Part shown: positions 63,740 through 64,000 of the stretch, one piece after another | Layout of the letters: every line of letters starts with the position of its first letter | Position numbering within the stretch: the stretch's first letter is position 1 | From: Gari tellinella | Taxonomy: Eukaryota; Mollusca; Bivalvia; Cardiida; Psammobiidae | Direction: 5' to 3' | DNA: 64,000 nt | Assembly: GCA_922989275.2 (NCBI GenBank) | Contig: OV277869.1 | Span: 19,974,189 to 20,038,188, forward strand | The notes under the pieces: generated by a model | Told to the model about the DNA's origin: nothing | Database searches by the model: none | Seen by the model: only the letters and a program-made list of their open reading frames with translations | Program-made: the position numbers and the translations under genes

Positions 63740-64000
63740 AATTACTGTTTCAGCCTTGTCCGCTCTCTAACTCAAACACTTTTTTTTTTATCTTCACCAA
63801 TCTTGCTACAAATGTTTATTAGTATAGAATCTAGGTCAGGTTCAATAACTAGCAAAATCGCATAAGGCATGTCTGAGTTATTGTCCTTGAATAATTAAAA
63901 AATGACTGTTTCAGCATTTTCTGCTCTCTAACACAAACATTTTTTATTGGATCTTCACCAAACTTGCTGACAACGAGTATTGGTATTACATCTAGGTCAA
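63740..64000. repeat. Start of a ~161-bp tandem repeat running off the window
   Basis: 'ACTGTTTCAGC', 'GCTCTCTAAC.CAAACA.TTTTT' and 'ATCTTCACCAA.CTTGCT' occur at 63743 and again at 63904, in the same order. Confidence 0.7.

Overview
The window reads as nuclear DNA of a marine mollusc, most likely a bivalve (clam). This is inferred from AT-rich, intron-bearing, repeat-packed sequence, from the transposon families present, and above all from a Penelope-like retroelement of the Naiad type with in-frame UGA codons, a trait described for clams and spiders. I recognise no ordinary host housekeeping gene. Almost everything that can be identified is a mobile element, an endogenous virus-like gene cluster, or satellite DNA.

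Layout. (1) 1-4.3 kb: five minus-strand genes in a row. They encode a frameshifted Polinton/adintovirus-type virion protein, an A32/FtsK-HerA packaging ATPase with a fused helical C-terminal domain, a small helical protein next to a (TGG)n repeat, a CARD death-fold protein and a NADAR-domain protein. This looks like one end of an integrated Polinton-like virus carrying host-interaction cargo. (2) 4.7-6.8 kb: a solo Penelope-type terminal repeat, then a 165-bp tandem array inside a structured non-autonomous element. (3) 8.6-17 kb: small repeats, TA-flanked MITEs, a tRNA-derived SINE, and a decayed copy of a transposon-borne gene with a PIN/FEN-like motif. (4) 17.5-23.5 kb: a 6-kb inverted palindrome, each ~2.9-kb arm carrying a decayed copy of a second PIN/FEN-like gene with a short GT-AG intron. 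(5) 23.9-30.3 kb: a region bracketed by ~91-bp inverted repeats that encloses a SINE and a minus-strand Naiad. (6) 31.9-36.4 kb: a mosaic of two truncated non-LTR elements in opposite orientation and a second, plus-strand, 5'-truncated Naiad. (7) 37-39.5 kb: MITEs and degenerate tandem repeats. (8) 41.5-50.9 kb: a ~9.4-kb satellite of a 57-bp monomer with higher-order repeats; the same monomer returns inverted at 52.8-55.0 kb. (9) 55-64 kb: a 0.78-kb TIR element, more MITEs, tandem repeats, palindromic hairpins and a second SINE copy.

The two most interesting signals are these. First, the Naiad copy at 25.8-28.5 kb has 488 consecutive codons interrupted only by three TGA codons, each beside or in place of conserved cysteines in the N-terminal GIY-YIG region. 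A SECIS-like hairpin starts a few bases after the stop codon and is present in both copies. Second, a virus-type gene cluster has a caspase-2-like CARD and a NADAR ADP-ribose-type glycohydrolase beside its packaging ATPase. Everything is read by eye; no alignment, folding or database search was run, so family names rest on motif recognition.
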